DNA from: Hyphomicrobium sp.
GTDB lineage: Bacteria > Pseudomonadota > Alphaproteobacteria > Rhizobiales > Hyphomicrobiaceae
Assembly: GCA_022841965.1 (NCBI GenBank)
Contig: JALHQM010000012.1
Location: forward strand, 2,323-58,140
DNA length: 55,818 nucleotides
Reading direction: 5' to 3'
Shown: positions 42,446 to 52,438 of the stretch, piece by piece
How the letters are laid out: each line of letters begins with the position of its first letter
Position numbering within the stretch: the first letter of the stretch is position 1
Position numbers and translations under genes: made by a program
The notes under the pieces: model-generated
Database searches by the model: none
What the model was told of the DNA's origin: nothing
What the model saw: only the letters and a program-made list of their open reading frames with translations

Positions 42446-44080
42446 ATGATCTGCCAGAGACATGCGAGCCTTCATTTTTCCGTTGGGATTGCTGCCCTGA
42501 TTGCCGGCGTTCTGGCGGGTGGCTCGGCCTTTGCAGCGGACACGCCTGACGATAAGGCGCAGGCCGAGAACGTGAGCGAAGCCAGTAAAGCTGGCGAGGC
42601 AACGGAAGCGCAGATTGCTAAAGCCGAAGTGGAAGAAGCGGAAGTGGAAAATGACCCCGCGTCGTCCGCTTCAAAGGTCGTGAAGACGTCCAAGACGTTG
42701 GCGACTTCGAAGCGAAAGGCTGGCAAGGAAGATCTCTTCCGTGCCGATCCCGCCTACGAGAGGCAGTATGAGCATCAAGAGCAGATCGACATCTATGGTG
42801 GCAAGTTTGCCGTTGATCCGCCGCGCCCACCAATCGAGCTCGGGCGCCAGCAGTACACGTCCGGTATCTATGAACCGAGCGGTACTCTGCTGGGTGAAAA
42901 GAACCCACTTCTCCCTGGACTTGCCGTGTACGGCGATTGGCGCACGGCTGTCGCCTTCAATCAGAACAACGGCAAGGAGATCGGGCAAATCGCGACGCGC
43001 CTCAATCTCGACGTCGACTTTAAGATTACCGGCACGGAACGCATCCACGCCTTCTTCACTCCCATTACGAAGGACAACCAGTTCACGCGCTATGAGTTTG
43101 GTGGTGGGGACGCGGACCGACAAGAGAACTTCGAGTTCGATGCGGAACCGCAAACGCTCTTCTTTGAAGGTGACCTCGGTTCCCTTTATACTGGCTTCTC
43201 GGGGAATGAAGCGAGCTTCGATCTGCCGTTCACTGTCGGCTTGTTTCCATTGTTCCTGCAGAATGGCATCTGGGCGAACGACGCTATACTCGGCGGCGCC
43301 TTCAGCCTGCCGGCGAAGAACTCCGCCGCTCTGGGGCTTTCCAACTTCGACATCACCTTCTTTGCCGCCTTTGACGATGTCGACAATCCTGGCATCCTTG
43401 GCCTCAACGGTGTCAACAACCACCTTGCCAACCTTTACGGCGTGACTGCATTCATTGATGCCTTAGACGGTTACATCGAAACGGGTTACGGCATGATCGA
43501 CGGCCAGGGCTCCCAGGAGGGCACCACGCATTTCCTCACTGCGGCGTACACCCGACGTTACTTGAATACCCTTTCGAATTCGACCCGTGTCTTCGCAAAC
43601 TTCGGCGATGACCCGGACGGCGATAGCGACGGTTTCGCCATCATCTCAGAGAACAGCCTCATCACCCATTTGCCGAGCACTTTGCTCCCGTATGGCAATT
43701 TCTTCGTTGGCTTCGGCAATCCGCAGCCACTTGTCGACGGGTTCAACGCCGGTATTCTGAAAAACGTTGGTATCAATTTCGAAACCGATGCTTTGACGGG
43801 CTATCCCAAACTTGATGACACTGGTTCCAACGCTTTAGGCGGTGCCATCGGGCTTCAGTATTTGTTCAATCTCGATCAGCAGATCGTCTTCGAGTTGGCC
43901 ATGGTGCAGCCGTTCGAGAACGATGGCATCGGCGCCCGGGATGCACAGTACGCACTCGGTATGCGCTACCAAATTCCGCTCGACAATGCGTGGCTCTTCC
44001 GGGCCGATGCGACGTACCAAATCCTCCAAGGTTCTGAGGATAACTTCGGCATCCGATCCGAAGTGCGCCGGAAGTTCTGA
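42446..44080 (+). CDS. outer-membrane beta-barrel protein (porin-like)
   Basis: Protein of 544 residues. A signal peptide ends GSAFA near residue 30. A charged Ala/Glu/Lys-rich segment (about 32-95, possibly coiled coil) follows. The rest alternates short beta-strands with Gly/Asp/Asn-rich turns (AVYGDWRTAVAFNQNN, NLDVDFKITGTERIHAFFTP) and ends in EVRRKF, with the C-terminal aromatic typical of outer-membrane barrels. It carries no heme motif. Next to a pentaheme cytochrome, it could house or dock a cytochrome in the outer membrane, as MtrB/PioB do; homology to those is not evident. GGAG seven bases before ATG supports the start. It converges on actP with a 13-base gap. Confidence 0.8.
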   Translation: MICQRHASLHFSVGIAALIAGVLAGGSAFAADTPDDKAQAENVSEASKAGEATEAQIAKAEVEEAEVENDPASSASKVVKTSKTLATSKRKAGKEDLFRADPAYERQYEHQEQIDIYGGKFAVDPPRPPIELGRQQYTSGIYEPSGTLLGEKNPLLPGLAVYGDWRTAVAFNQNNGKEIGQIATRLNLDVDFKITGTERIHAFFTPITKDNQFTRYEFGGGDADRQENFEFDAEPQTLFFEGDLGSLYTGFSGNEASFDLPFTVGLFPLFLQNGIWANDAILGGAFSLPAKNSAALGLSNFDITFFAAFDDVDNPGILGLNGVNNHLANLYGVTAFIDALDGYIETGYGMIDGQGSQEGTTHFLTAAYTRRYLNTLSNSTRVFANFGDDPDGDSDGFAIISENSLITHLPSTLLPYGNFFVGFGNPQPLVDGFNAGILKNVGINFETDALTGYPKLDDTGSNALGGAIGLQYLFNLDQQIVFELAMVQPFENDGIGARDAQYALGMRYQIPLDNAWLFRADATYQILQGSEDNFGIRSEVRRKF

Positions 44081-44093
44081 CGCTTGCCTTCAC

Positions 44094-45803
44094 TCAGTGG
44101 GCGGCGGCGCCGGATGCACCGATTCCGGTTTCGGAGCGGATGAATTGGGCATCAAACGCGGCCCGTTCGGCGTCGGCAGTTTTGCTGCGATCGGTGATAG
44201 AGAACAGCCAGATGCCGAAGAAGGCGAGGCTCATGGAGAACAGCGCTGGGTTGTCGTAGGGGAACAGGGCCGAACCTTTTGGATAACCCAGAGTGGTCTC
44301 CCAGACCTGCGGGCTGACAATCACCATCAGTGTGGCGCTGAGCAATCCGAGGAAGCCACCGATCAACGCGCCGCGTGTCGTTGTGCCCTTCCAGAACATG
44401 CTCATGGCGAGGACAGGGAAGTTGCAACTGGCGGCAATGGCAAAGGCTAGTCCAACCATGAAGGCGACGTTCTGCTCTTCGAATATATAGCCCAGGAAGA
44501 TGGCCAAGAGGCCGATTGCAACGGCTGCTATTTTCGAAAGGCGGACCTCGAAATATTCGTTGGCGCGGCCCCTCGCAATCACCGACGCGTAGAGGTCATG
44601 GCTTACGGCTGTCGCGCCGGCGAGAGTCAATCCGGCGACGACGGCCAGGATGGTGGCGAATGCCACGGCGGAGATGAAGCCCAGGAACAGTGATCCCCCC
44701 ACGGCGTCGGAGAGATGGACGGCCGACATGTTGCCGGAGCCGATCATGTCAGCGGGGGAATAGCTGCCGTTGGGTCCTGCCACAGCGCCAGCCTTGAAAT
44801 AGGTGGGGTCTTGAAGGAGGAGCGTGATGGCGCCGAAGCCGATGATGAAGGTGAGAATGTAAAAGTAGCCGATGAAGCCGGTGGCGTAGAAAACCGACTT
44901 GCGCGCGGCTTTGGCATCCGAAACCGTGAAGAAGCGCATGAGAATGTGCGGCAAGCCGGCGGTGCCGAACATCAGGGCGAGGCCCAGCGAGATGGTGGAA
45001 ATGGGATCCTTGACCAAAGAGCCTGGACCCATGATTGACGCGCCGTTGGGGTGCACTTCGGTTGCGCGCTGGAACATGGCTTCTGGGGAGAAGTTGAACT
45101 TCGCCAAGACCATGAAGGCCATGAAGCTCGCACCGCCGAGAAGCAGACATGCCTTGATGATCTGCACCCAGGTGGTGGCCACCATGCCGCCGAAGGCGAC
45201 GTAGACGATCATTAACAGGCCGACGAGGATGACGGCGTAGAGATAATCCAGGCCGAACAGCGTTTCGATCAGTTTGCCGGCACCCACCATCTGGGCGATC
45301 AGATAGAAGGCAACGACGACAAGCGTGCCGACGGCGGACAGGATGCGGATGGGCGTGGGCTGCAAGCGAAAGGCGGCGACGTCCGCGAATGTAAACTTGC
45401 CAAGATTGCGCAAGCGCTCGGCAATCAGGAACAGAACGATGGGCCAACCGACCAGCCAGCCGACTGAATACATCAGACCATCGAAACCGCTGGCAAACAC
45501 CAGACCAGAGATGCCGAGGAACGATGCGGCCGACATATAGTCGCCAGCGATCGCGAGACCGTTCTGGAAGCCTGTGATGCCCCCGCCGGCGGCATAGAAA
45601 TCTGACGTTGATTTCGTGCGTCCGGCTGCCCACTTGGTGATCCCGAGCGTTGCCAAGACGAAGAGAAGAAACATCGAAATGGCTTCGATGTTGAGATCGG
45701 ATTTTCCAGTGACGCTGATGGAATCGGCTCTGGCTGCAGTCGCAAATGTCGTGATTGCCGCGAGCGCGAGCCCCGCGCGGACAGCTACGGAAATGTTCGT
45801 CAT
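44094..45803 (-). CDS. actP: cation/acetate symporter
   Basis: Sodium:solute symporter of 569 residues with about 13 helices plus an N-terminal signal-like segment, as in ActP. Family motifs include [36 protein letters not shown] near residue 65-100 and [21 protein letters not shown] near 285. It would import acetate and related short carboxylates. Its ATG overlaps the stop of the DUF485 gene (ATGA), the usual partner of actP. Confidence 0.94.
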   Translation of the reverse strand: MTNISVAVRAGLALAAITTFATAARADSISVTGKSDLNIEAISMFLLFVLATLGITKWAAGRTKSTSDFYAAGGGITGFQNGLAIAGDYMSAASFLGISGLVFASGFDGLMYSVGWLVGWPIVLFLIAERLRNLGKFTFADVAAFRLQPTPIRILSAVGTLVVVAFYLIAQMVGAGKLIETLFGLDYLYAVILVGLLMIVYVAFGGMVATTWVQIIKACLLLGGASFMAFMVLAKFNFSPEAMFQRATEVHPNGASIMGPGSLVKDPISTISLGLALMFGTAGLPHILMRFFTVSDAKAARKSVFYATGFIGYFYILTFIIGFGAITLLLQDPTYFKAGAVAGPNGSYSPADMIGSGNMSAVHLSDAVGGSLFLGFISAVAFATILAVVAGLTLAGATAVSHDLYASVIARGRANEYFEVRLSKIAAVAIGLLAIFLGYIFEEQNVAFMVGLAFAIAASCNFPVLAMSMFWKGTTTRGALIGGFLGLLSATLMVIVSPQVWETTLGYPKGSALFPYDNPALFSMSLAFFGIWLFSITDRSKTADAERAAFDAQFIRSETGIGASGAAAH

Positions 45804-46117
45804 TTTTTCAGCCTCTCGATGATCTGCTTGGTCAGGTCGTCGAAGGCCGTATTTGCCCGGGCGACGTAGATGCCCGTGAGCACGAAGGCTGACAGAATGA
45901 CGCCGATGCCGACTGGAATTCCGACCGTCGTCACGCCGCCCGTGAGAGACTGGGCGAGAAAATCTTTATTGTAGGCGATGGTGAGGATGAAGCCGAAATA
46001 AATGATGATCATGAGCGCGGTCAAAAGCCAAGCGAGGCGCGATCGCCGACGGACGAGGTCGTGGAATTTGGGATCGCTTTGGACTCGCTCCAGCAGCTGG
46101 TCACTCTCGATGGACAT
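45800..46117 (-). CDS. DUF485 membrane protein (YjcH-like)
   Basis: Small inner-membrane protein of 105 residues with two helices ([22 protein letters not shown] and [21 protein letters not shown]). The DUF485 signature [13 protein letters not shown] precedes the first helix. It is almost always encoded immediately upstream of actP, and the four-base overlap here fits. ATG 46117 is chosen; the frame to 46270 adds non-conserved residues. A run of nine G (coding sense) lies 9-17 bases before this start and may serve as, or disturb, the ribosome binding site. Confidence 0.88.
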   Translation of the reverse strand: MSIESDQLLERVQSDPKFHDLVRRRSRLAWLLTALMIIIYFGFILTIAYNKDFLAQSLTGGVTTVGIPVGIGVILSAFVLTGIYVARANTAFDDLTKQIIERLKK

Positions 46118-46125
46118 TCCGATTA

Positions 46126-46134
46126 CCCCCCCCC
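46126..46134. repeat. homopolymer tract (C9 / G9) before the DUF485-actP operon
   Basis: Nine consecutive C on the plus strand, followed by GGG, in the leader of the DUF485 gene at ribosome binding site distance. Slippage-prone. Confidence 0.7.
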
Positions 46135-46338
46135 GGGTCTTGATCCCAATTGTATTCAAATGGCAGCGTTCGCCTAGGATCTCTGTGCAAGACTTTACCG
46201 GGTTTTTACGTCGTGGGAAGCGCTGTGCGAAACATATGATCAACTCCAGATGTCCATGGCGATGTGTCAATGTCGCGAAGACTACGGTCTTCTTCTGAGT
46301 TCAGCAGCCCGGTTGTGACCCGTGTTTGTGACGTCTAC

Positions 46339-47142
46339 TCAGACTTCATCCGTCCATACTCGGAAGCTCTCAAGTTTGTTTGGACCAAATGTTGTGATGA
46401 TCGCGACGTCTGCCGCATCCCGCCCCCGTGCAATGAGCACCCGTCCGATGCGGGGAACGTGGTTTCGTGGGTCAAAGGTGTGCCAACGGCCGTCGAGATA
46501 GGCTTCGAACCACGCCGCGAAATCGCCCGGTGGATAGGGAGGCGGTGTGCCGATATCACCGAGATATCCCGTGCAATAGCGGGCTGGGATATTCAGTGCG
46601 CGACAGAAGGCAATGGCCAAGTGGGCGTAGTCCCGGCAGACGCCTTGGCCTTCCTGATAGGCCTCAGAGGCTGTGCGAGATGGGCGCGCAAACCCATAGC
46701 CGAATGTGATCCGTTGATGCACAAAATCGCAGACGGCTTGCACGCGACCCCAACCCGGCTTGGCTGAGCCAAACTCCGTCCATGCGAGGTCGAGTAGTTT
46801 GTCACTATCGCAGAACCGGCTTGGAAGAAGGAAGACGATGGCCTCATCCGGGAGCTGTTCAACTGGAACCTGGGCCGCATCCGCGACGACGGGATCTGGA
46901 AATCCTCGATCCCGTATGGTTGAATTTGATGAGATGAGTACGGGTCCGGCTGGGGCTACAATCCGGCTGCACCAATTGCCGTATCCGTCGCGGTAGCCAG
47001 AGATCGGGACAGACGGGCTGATGACAATGTGATCGGGTACTTCGAGGTCGGAGGCGCGGGTGTAGTGGACGTTTAGCATAATTATTGAGGGGGTCGCTTG
47101 CGGAAATGTATAGCGAAGCTCGTAGCCGACGCGAAGCTTCAT
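46339..47142 (-). CDS. transglutaminase-like cysteine protease family protein
   Basis: Protein of 267 residues with no signal peptide. The N-terminal domain starts MKLRVGYELRYTFPQ, typical of the bacterial transglutaminase-like N-domain. The catalytic Cys is in GQGVCRDYAHLAIAFCRALNIPARY, the His in GRWHTFDPRN and the Asp in the same motif, so the C-H-D triad is intact. Members are often encoded beside alpha-E and circularly permuted ATP-grasp proteins; none are present here. ATG 47142 is chosen because GGAG lies nine bases upstream and the extension to 47274 is not family-like. Confidence 0.87.
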   Translation of the reverse strand: MKLRVGYELRYTFPQATPSIIMLNVHYTRASDLEVPDHIVISPSVPISGYRDGYGNWCSRIVAPAGPVLISSNSTIRDRGFPDPVVADAAQVPVEQLPDEAIVFLLPSRFCDSDKLLDLAWTEFGSAKPGWGRVQAVCDFVHQRITFGYGFARPSRTASEAYQEGQGVCRDYAHLAIAFCRALNIPARYCTGYLGDIGTPPPYPPGDFAAWFEAYLDGRWHTFDPRNHVPRIGRVLIARGRDAADVAIITTFGPNKLESFRVWTDEV

Positions 47143-47300
47143 GCTGCCATCTCCAAACGGTGCGGGTGCATGGCATCCTACGATGGGGCAATCGAATTCC
47201 AAAGGAGTAACCACCGCCCTGGAACCGACAGCGTCGGATTTCATGGATCGCATGCTTGGTTCATTTCCCCGCATGGGGGCAACGCGGATGGATTGTTCTC

Positions 47301-49619
47301 TTAGGACTTGCCGCTCTCACGAGCGCGACGAAGCGCTGCTGCGAGTGCGGATTCTCCGGCTTCTTTGGTCGTCGATGGAGGATTGGAGCGCTCATTTCTG
47401 GCCGGAGTTACGCGGCCCCGATCCGTCGTCGGCCCCGGCTGCGCGGATGTTGTGTCGATTGGGCCCGATTTCATCGTCAGGGCAATGCGTTTGCGCGCAA
47501 CGTCGACGTCCTTTACGCGGACTTTAACGACGTCGCCGGCCTTCACCACATCGCGCGGGTCTTTCACGAACTTGTCGGCGAGCTCCGAGACGTGCACCAA
47601 ACCGTCCTGATGGACGCCGACGTCTACGAATGCACCGAATGCCGTCACGTTCGTCACGACGCCTTGGAGCATCATGCCTGGGGTCAAATCCGCGATCTTT
47701 TCGACGCCCTCCTTGAATTCGGCGGTTCTGAATTCCGGCCGGGGATCGCGTCCGGGCTTTTCTAGCTCACTGAGAATGTCGCTGACGGTTGGAATGCCGA
47801 ATCGCGTGTCGGAAAATTGTTTCGGGTCGAGTGACTTCAGGAATGTGCGATCGCCGATCATGCTTTTGAGAGGCCGCTTCGTTGCTTCTGCGATGCGTTC
47901 GACGACCTCGTAGGCTTCGGGATGAACGGCTGAGGCATCCAGCGGATTTGCGCCATTCATAACGCGCAGGAAGCCAGCGGCCTGCTCAAAGGCTTTCGGA
48001 CCGAGGCGCGGAACCTTTTTGATTTCAGACCGCTTCTTGAACGCGCCGTTCGCATTGCGATGGAGCACGATATTTTGTGCAATCGTCGTGTTGAGGCCCG
48101 CGACCCGCGCCAACAGGGGCCCCGAGGCTGTGTTGACGTCGACACCAACAGAGTTGACGCAATCTTCCACGGCGGCATCCAGAGATCGCGCCAGCGCCGC
48201 CTGATTGACGTCGTGCTGGTACTGGCCAACACCGATGGCTTTCGGCTCAATCTTGACGAGTTCCGCCAGCGGGTCTTGCAGGCGCCGTGCAATCGAAACG
48301 GCGCCGCGCAAGGTGACGTCGAGATCGGGAAATTCTTTTGCCGCAAGTTCTGATGCCGAATAGATGGAGGCGCCCGCTTCCGATACCATCACTTTCGTGA
48401 GTTTTAGATCGGGCATCTTCTTGATCAGGTCGCCGGCGAGCTTGTCGGTTTCACGCCCCGCCGTACCGTTGCCGATCGCGATCACGTCGATCTTGTGCTT
48501 GAGGCAGAGGCCAGCCAGAGTGGAGAGCGCGCCGTTCCAATCGTTGCGCGGTTCATGCGGGTAGATCGTCGCGGTATCGAGCACTTTTCCCGTCGGATCG
48601 ACGATGGCGACTTTGACGCCGGTTCGAATGCCTGGGTCGAGGCCCATCGTGACACGGGGGCCGGCGGGGGCTGCCAGCAGCAGATCTTTCAGGTTCGATT
48701 TGAAGATGTCGATCGCCGCGCTGTCGGCGTTGTCTTTGAGCCGAACGAGCAGATCGGCGGTGAGTGATGGATGCAGCCTGGATTTCCACGCCAATTTGGC
48801 TGTCTCCATCAGCCATGTGTCGGCCGGGCGATTGCGATTGGCAATGTTGAAAGCCGACATGATCTTGATCTCTGCCGGGTGCGGTCGTCCTAACTCTGGT
48901 GCACCGTCCAGATGCAGATCGAGAATGTCTTCATTGCGTCCGCGCAAAAGTGCCAGTGCGCGATGGGAGGGGATGTCCCTGATTGACTGAGAAAAATCGA
49001 AATAGTCTGAGAATTTGGCACCCTCTGCTGCTTTGCCTTTCGCAACCTTCGACGTGAGATAGCCGTTCGCCCAGAGCCATTGGCGCAATTCACCGACGAG
49101 GTTGGCGTTCTCGCCGATGCGCTCGATGAGGATGAAACGCGCGCCATCGAGCGCTGCCTTGACGTCAGCGACACCAGTCTCTGCGCTGAGATACCTCGTG
49201 GCTTCCCGGTTTGGATCGAGCGATGGATTGCCGATGAGGGCGTCGGCGAGCGGCTCCAGCCCAGCTTCGCGCGCGATCTGCGCTTTTGTACGGCGTTTTG
49301 GTTTGAAGGGTGCATAGATGTCTTCGAGATCGACCTTGCTGTCGGCGCTATTGATGGCCCGTTGCAATTCAGGCGTGAGCTTGCCTTGCTCGGCAATGCT
49401 CTTGAGGATGGTCGCACGGCGCTCTTCCAGCTCGGTGAGATAGCCGAGCCGCTCTTCGAGCTTTCGGAGCTGGGTATCGTCAAGGCCGCCGGTTTTTTCT
49501 TTGCGATAACGCGCGATGAATGGCACGGTCGCGCCCTCGGCGAGCAGTTCTACCGCTGCCGTTACCTGGGACAACTGGACGTTCAGTTCTTTGGAGATGC
49601 GGGCGTTGATGGCGTTCAA
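47301..49619 (-). CDS. tex: Tex family RNA-binding transcription accessory protein
   Basis: Protein of 772 residues. Domains in order: N-terminal helical region starting [14 protein letters not shown], with the hallmark [17 protein letters not shown]; YqgF/RuvC-like domain ([16 protein letters not shown]); helix-hairpin-helix segments ([20 protein letters not shown]); and an S1 RNA-binding domain ([30 protein letters not shown]) near 650-720, followed by a basic tail. Tex binds nucleic acids at the transcription complex and affects expression and stress tolerance. TTG 49619 is preferred as the start: AAGGGA is eight bases upstream and the protein then begins like its homologues. The ATG at 49688 would add 23 odd residues. 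Confidence 0.93.
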   Translation of the reverse strand: MNAINARISKELNVQLSQVTAAVELLAEGATVPFIARYRKEKTGGLDDTQLRKLEERLGYLTELEERRATILKSIAEQGKLTPELQRAINSADSKVDLEDIYAPFKPKRRTKAQIAREAGLEPLADALIGNPSLDPNREATRYLSAETGVADVKAALDGARFILIERIGENANLVGELRQWLWANGYLTSKVAKGKAAEGAKFSDYFDFSQSIRDIPSHRALALLRGRNEDILDLHLDGAPELGRPHPAEIKIMSAFNIANRNRPADTWLMETAKLAWKSRLHPSLTADLLVRLKDNADSAAIDIFKSNLKDLLLAAPAGPRVTMGLDPGIRTGVKVAIVDPTGKVLDTATIYPHEPRNDWNGALSTLAGLCLKHKIDVIAIGNGTAGRETDKLAGDLIKKMPDLKLTKVMVSEAGASIYSASELAAKEFPDLDVTLRGAVSIARRLQDPLAELVKIEPKAIGVGQYQHDVNQAALARSLDAAVEDCVNSVGVDVNTASGPLLARVAGLNTTIAQNIVLHRNANGAFKKRSEIKKVPRLGPKAFEQAAGFLRVMNGANPLDASAVHPEAYEVVERIAEATKRPLKSMIGDRTFLKSLDPKQFSDTRFGIPTVSDILSELEKPGRDPRPEFRTAEFKEGVEKIADLTPGMMLQGVVTNVTAFGAFVDVGVHQDGLVHVSELADKFVKDPRDVVKAGDVVKVRVKDVDVARKRIALTMKSGPIDTTSAQPGPTTDRGRVTPARNERSNPPSTTKEAGESALAAALRRARESGKS

Positions 49620-49786
49620 GTGCGTTCCCTTGCCGGTTGCTCTGTACCCTTTTGGCCGGGCGATGAGACTGCTAAGTACTCTTGCCACGCTCGGAATGGC
49701 AATACCTGCACATGCACGTTCGTTATGGCTGGTCCGAAGGTTTGGCCGATGAGTGATGATGCTGCTGCCCGCTGGGAATTTTGTAG

Positions 49787-50746
49787 ATGATGCTTCAGTC
49801 TCTGGGTTGGAACGATCAACGAACGCGGGACTTCCTGCCTTACGCCGCGGACGGACTGACCCCGGGTCGCGTTGTTGCCGAGCATCGGACGCATTTTCAG
49901 GTTGCGACTGAGCTGGCCGAGTTGCCGGCCACGATTACCGGACGTTTTCGTAACGAAGCGGCGCAGCGGACCGACCTTCCAGGGGTTGGCGATTTTGTCG
50001 CTTTACGGCCGAGTACCGGTGATGGCCCGGGCCTTATTGAAGCGATCTTGCCGCGCACGAGCGCCTTTGTGCGCAAGGCTGCCGGCGAAACCCGGCCGCA
50101 ACTGGTGGCGGCCAACGTTGATTTCGTTTTCATCGTAATGGCGCTTGACGGTGATTTCAATCTGGAACGCTTGCAGCGTTACCTCGCACTGGTCGCAGAG
50201 AGTCGGTCGGTACCGGTTATCGTCATCAACAAAGCGGATATTCCGCACGTGACTGATGACATACGGGGGCAGATTGGAAACATTGCTCCAGGTGTGCCGC
50301 TGCATATTGTGAGCGCGCGCAATTCGAGTGGACTCGTTGACCTCGCGCAGTACTTTGACGGGAACCGCACGATCGCGCTTGTCGGCTCTTCGGGCGCTGG
50401 GAAGTCAACCATGACCAACCAACTGCTTGGCCAGGACTTGCAGGCAACGCAAGAGGTTCGGTCGCATGACAGCCGCGGCCGGCACACGACAACGCATCGG
50501 CATCTTTTTATACGACCACACGGTGGTGCGATCATCGATACGCCCGGCATGCGTGGATTGGAAGTGTGGGAGCCAACCCGGACCGTTGAAGCTGATTTCG
50601 AGGATATCGAAGTTCTCGCTGCGCAATGCCGGTTTCGCAATTGCCGTCACGATACCGAGCCGGCATGTGCGGTGCGGGCTGCCGTTGCAAGCGGGGCTTT
50701 GGATGCGGACCGCTTCGCGCTTTTCACAAAGCGCGCTCAAACGTAA
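49787..50746 (+). CDS. rsgA: ribosome small-subunit-dependent GTPase RsgA
   Basis: Circularly permuted GTPase of 319 residues. An N-terminal OB-fold is followed by G4 (NKAD near 148), G1 (GSSGAGKST near 204) and G3 (DTPGMRG near 249), the permuted order typical of RsgA. A C-terminal zinc site is C-x4-C-x-H-x5-C ([14 protein letters not shown]). It acts late in 30S ribosome maturation. The C-terminus ends soon after the zinc motif, so it lacks part of the last helix (usually ending in a Lys/Arg-rich YxKLxRE segment) seen in longer homologues; no frameshift is obvious. It diverges from tex. Confidence 0.93.
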   Translation: MMLQSLGWNDQRTRDFLPYAADGLTPGRVVAEHRTHFQVATELAELPATITGRFRNEAAQRTDLPGVGDFVALRPSTGDGPGLIEAILPRTSAFVRKAAGETRPQLVAANVDFVFIVMALDGDFNLERLQRYLALVAESRSVPVIVINKADIPHVTDDIRGQIGNIAPGVPLHIVSARNSSGLVDLAQYFDGNRTIALVGSSGAGKSTMTNQLLGQDLQATQEVRSHDSRGRHTTTHRHLFIRPHGGAIIDTPGMRGLEVWEPTRTVEADFEDIEVLAAQCRFRNCRHDTEPACAVRAAVASGALDADRFALFTKRAQT

Positions 50747-50883
50747 ACGACCGCGATAGTTTTTTGCGTCGGGCTGCTTGACGGCGGCTTTTAGGAGCTT
50801 TGGGGGTCTCGCTGGGCGTGGAATGGCATTAAAGCCATCTGTCTGCTAAAGCCCGGGCAGAACGTTGATGCGCAGCAGGAACC

Positions 50884-52071
50884 GTGAACACCACATCATC
50901 CAACCGTTATGACGCAATCATACTTGGCGCGGGCGCGGCGGGGATGATGTGCGCCTTCACGGCGGGCCAGCGCGGACGCAGGGTGCTCCTCATTGACCAC
51001 GCCGACCAACCGGGAAAAAAGATCCTCATTTCGGGTGGCGGCCGGTGCAACTTCACCAATCTCCATACTCCGCCTGAGCGGTATCTTTCAGCAAATCGTC
51101 ATTTTGCAAAATCAGCGCTGAGCCGCTTTCGACCGGAAGACTTTGTCGCCTTGGTCGAGCGCCACGGTATTGCTTGGCATGAGAAGGGGCTGGGGCAGTT
51201 GTTCTGTGATGGATCGGCCCGACAGATCGTAGCGATGCTGCTGCAAGAGTGCGCCAAGGGACACGTCGAACTCCGGTTTGGCCACGGCGTTCGCGAGCTT
51301 GAGCATGCCGATGGACACTACCGCGTCAGTTGCGGTGATGAGGTCTTCACTGCGCCTTCGCTCGTCCTTGCTACGGGTGGCCTTTCCATACCGAAAATGG
51401 GGGCGACCGGCTTTGCCTATGATGTGGCGCGCAAGTTCGGGCTCGCGGTCATCGCACCGCGACCGGCCCTTGTGCCGCTGACACTTGGAAACGACGACAG
51501 GTTGTTTCAAACCCTTTCGGGTGTTTCGGCCGATGTGATCGCGCGGTCCGGTGGGGTCGCATTTCGCGAGGCGGCGCTCTTTACCCACAAGGGTTTGTCG
51601 GGTCCGGCCATCTTACAGATTTCTTCTCACTGGACGGGCGGCGAGGAGATCGGGATCAACTTTCTTCCGCAAACCGGGACGGCCTGGCTTATCGAGGCTA
51701 AGCGCACGTGCCCTCGTTCAGCGCTTCGATCGGTGTTGGCGCGCGCACTGCCAGCGCGCCTCGCTGATGCTCTGGCGGAGCGGATCGGCCTTGGCGGAGA
51801 GCTGGCCAACATGCCTGATCGTTCGCTGGAGAGCGCTCAGCGGCAGCTTTCCGACTGGCGCTTTCACCCCACCGGCACCGAAGGGTTCGCTAAAGCAGAG
51901 GTCACGGCCGGCGGCATTAGCACTGACGTACTGTCTTCACAGACCATGCAAGCAAGAAAAGTCGGCGGGCTTTTCGCGATTGGTGAAGCGGTGGATGTGA
52001 CGGGTTGGCTTGGTGGCTATAACTTTCAGTGGGCTTGGGCCAGTGGTTGGGTGGCTGGTCAGGCTCTGTAG
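50884..52071 (+). CDS. HI0933/YhiN-type FAD-dependent oxidoreductase (TIGR03862-like)
   Basis: Flavoprotein of 395 residues. The FAD-binding Rossmann motif is IILGAGAAGMMCAF (near residue 12) and the family signature is KKILISGGGRCNFTN (near 45). A second nucleotide segment is LVLATGGLSIPKMG and the C-terminal FAD contact is GGYNFQWAWASGWVAG. The family's physiological substrate is unknown. GTG 50884 is the start; the Rossmann strand begins eleven residues later. It follows rsgA by 137 bases on the same strand. Confidence 0.9.
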   Translation: MNTTSSNRYDAIILGAGAAGMMCAFTAGQRGRRVLLIDHADQPGKKILISGGGRCNFTNLHTPPERYLSANRHFAKSALSRFRPEDFVALVERHGIAWHEKGLGQLFCDGSARQIVAMLLQECAKGHVELRFGHGVRELEHADGHYRVSCGDEVFTAPSLVLATGGLSIPKMGATGFAYDVARKFGLAVIAPRPALVPLTLGNDDRLFQTLSGVSADVIARSGGVAFREAALFTHKGLSGPAILQISSHWTGGEEIGINFLPQTGTAWLIEAKRTCPRSALRSVLARALPARLADALAERIGLGGELANMPDRSLESAQRQLSDWRFHPTGTEGFAKAEVTAGGISTDVLSSQTMQARKVGGLFAIGEAVDVTGWLGGYNFQWAWASGWVAGQAL

Positions 52072-52438
52072 GCCGCAGGCATCCATCGATGCCGTCGCGC
52101 CTTTCTTTTGCATGCAACAATTGGTGGCGGATTGCGAAGCGATTGGTTTTGACAACGTGCGGCTCGTTTTGACCTTAGGTGTCGAAATTGAGATCTCGTC
52201 AGCTGGTTCTCTTCAAAGCAATATCGATACGCAATTTGGGCGGATTTCACCGCATGTCTTGATTGAACGGGATGGTGCCAACAAATGGCATTTAATGAAT
52301 TGCTAATACTTTGAATCAATGTCCAATTCCGGTCCTTTCTTAGCAATCTAGAAACTATAAGCCGTCTACGGTCAATTATAAGGCCCGGATTCCGTGTGTG
52401 GCGGAATGGGTTCGTATAAGTTCCCATAGGATGACCTC
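52072..52438. other. intergenic region before the giant surface protein gene
   Basis: About 370 bases without a credible gene; the open frame 52010-52306 overlaps the flavoprotein end and is not protein-like. The part from about 52290 to 52390 is AT-rich, with two TATAAG-type hexamers (CTATAAG and TTATAAGG), a likely promoter zone. ATTCCG-N7-CGGAAT forms a small hairpin near 52390 in the probable leader. Confidence 0.45.

Noticed and set aside
52010-52306. 98-codon plus-strand open frame after the flavoprotein
   Set aside because: Overlaps the end of the flavoprotein gene in another frame and has no protein-like features or ribosome binding site.
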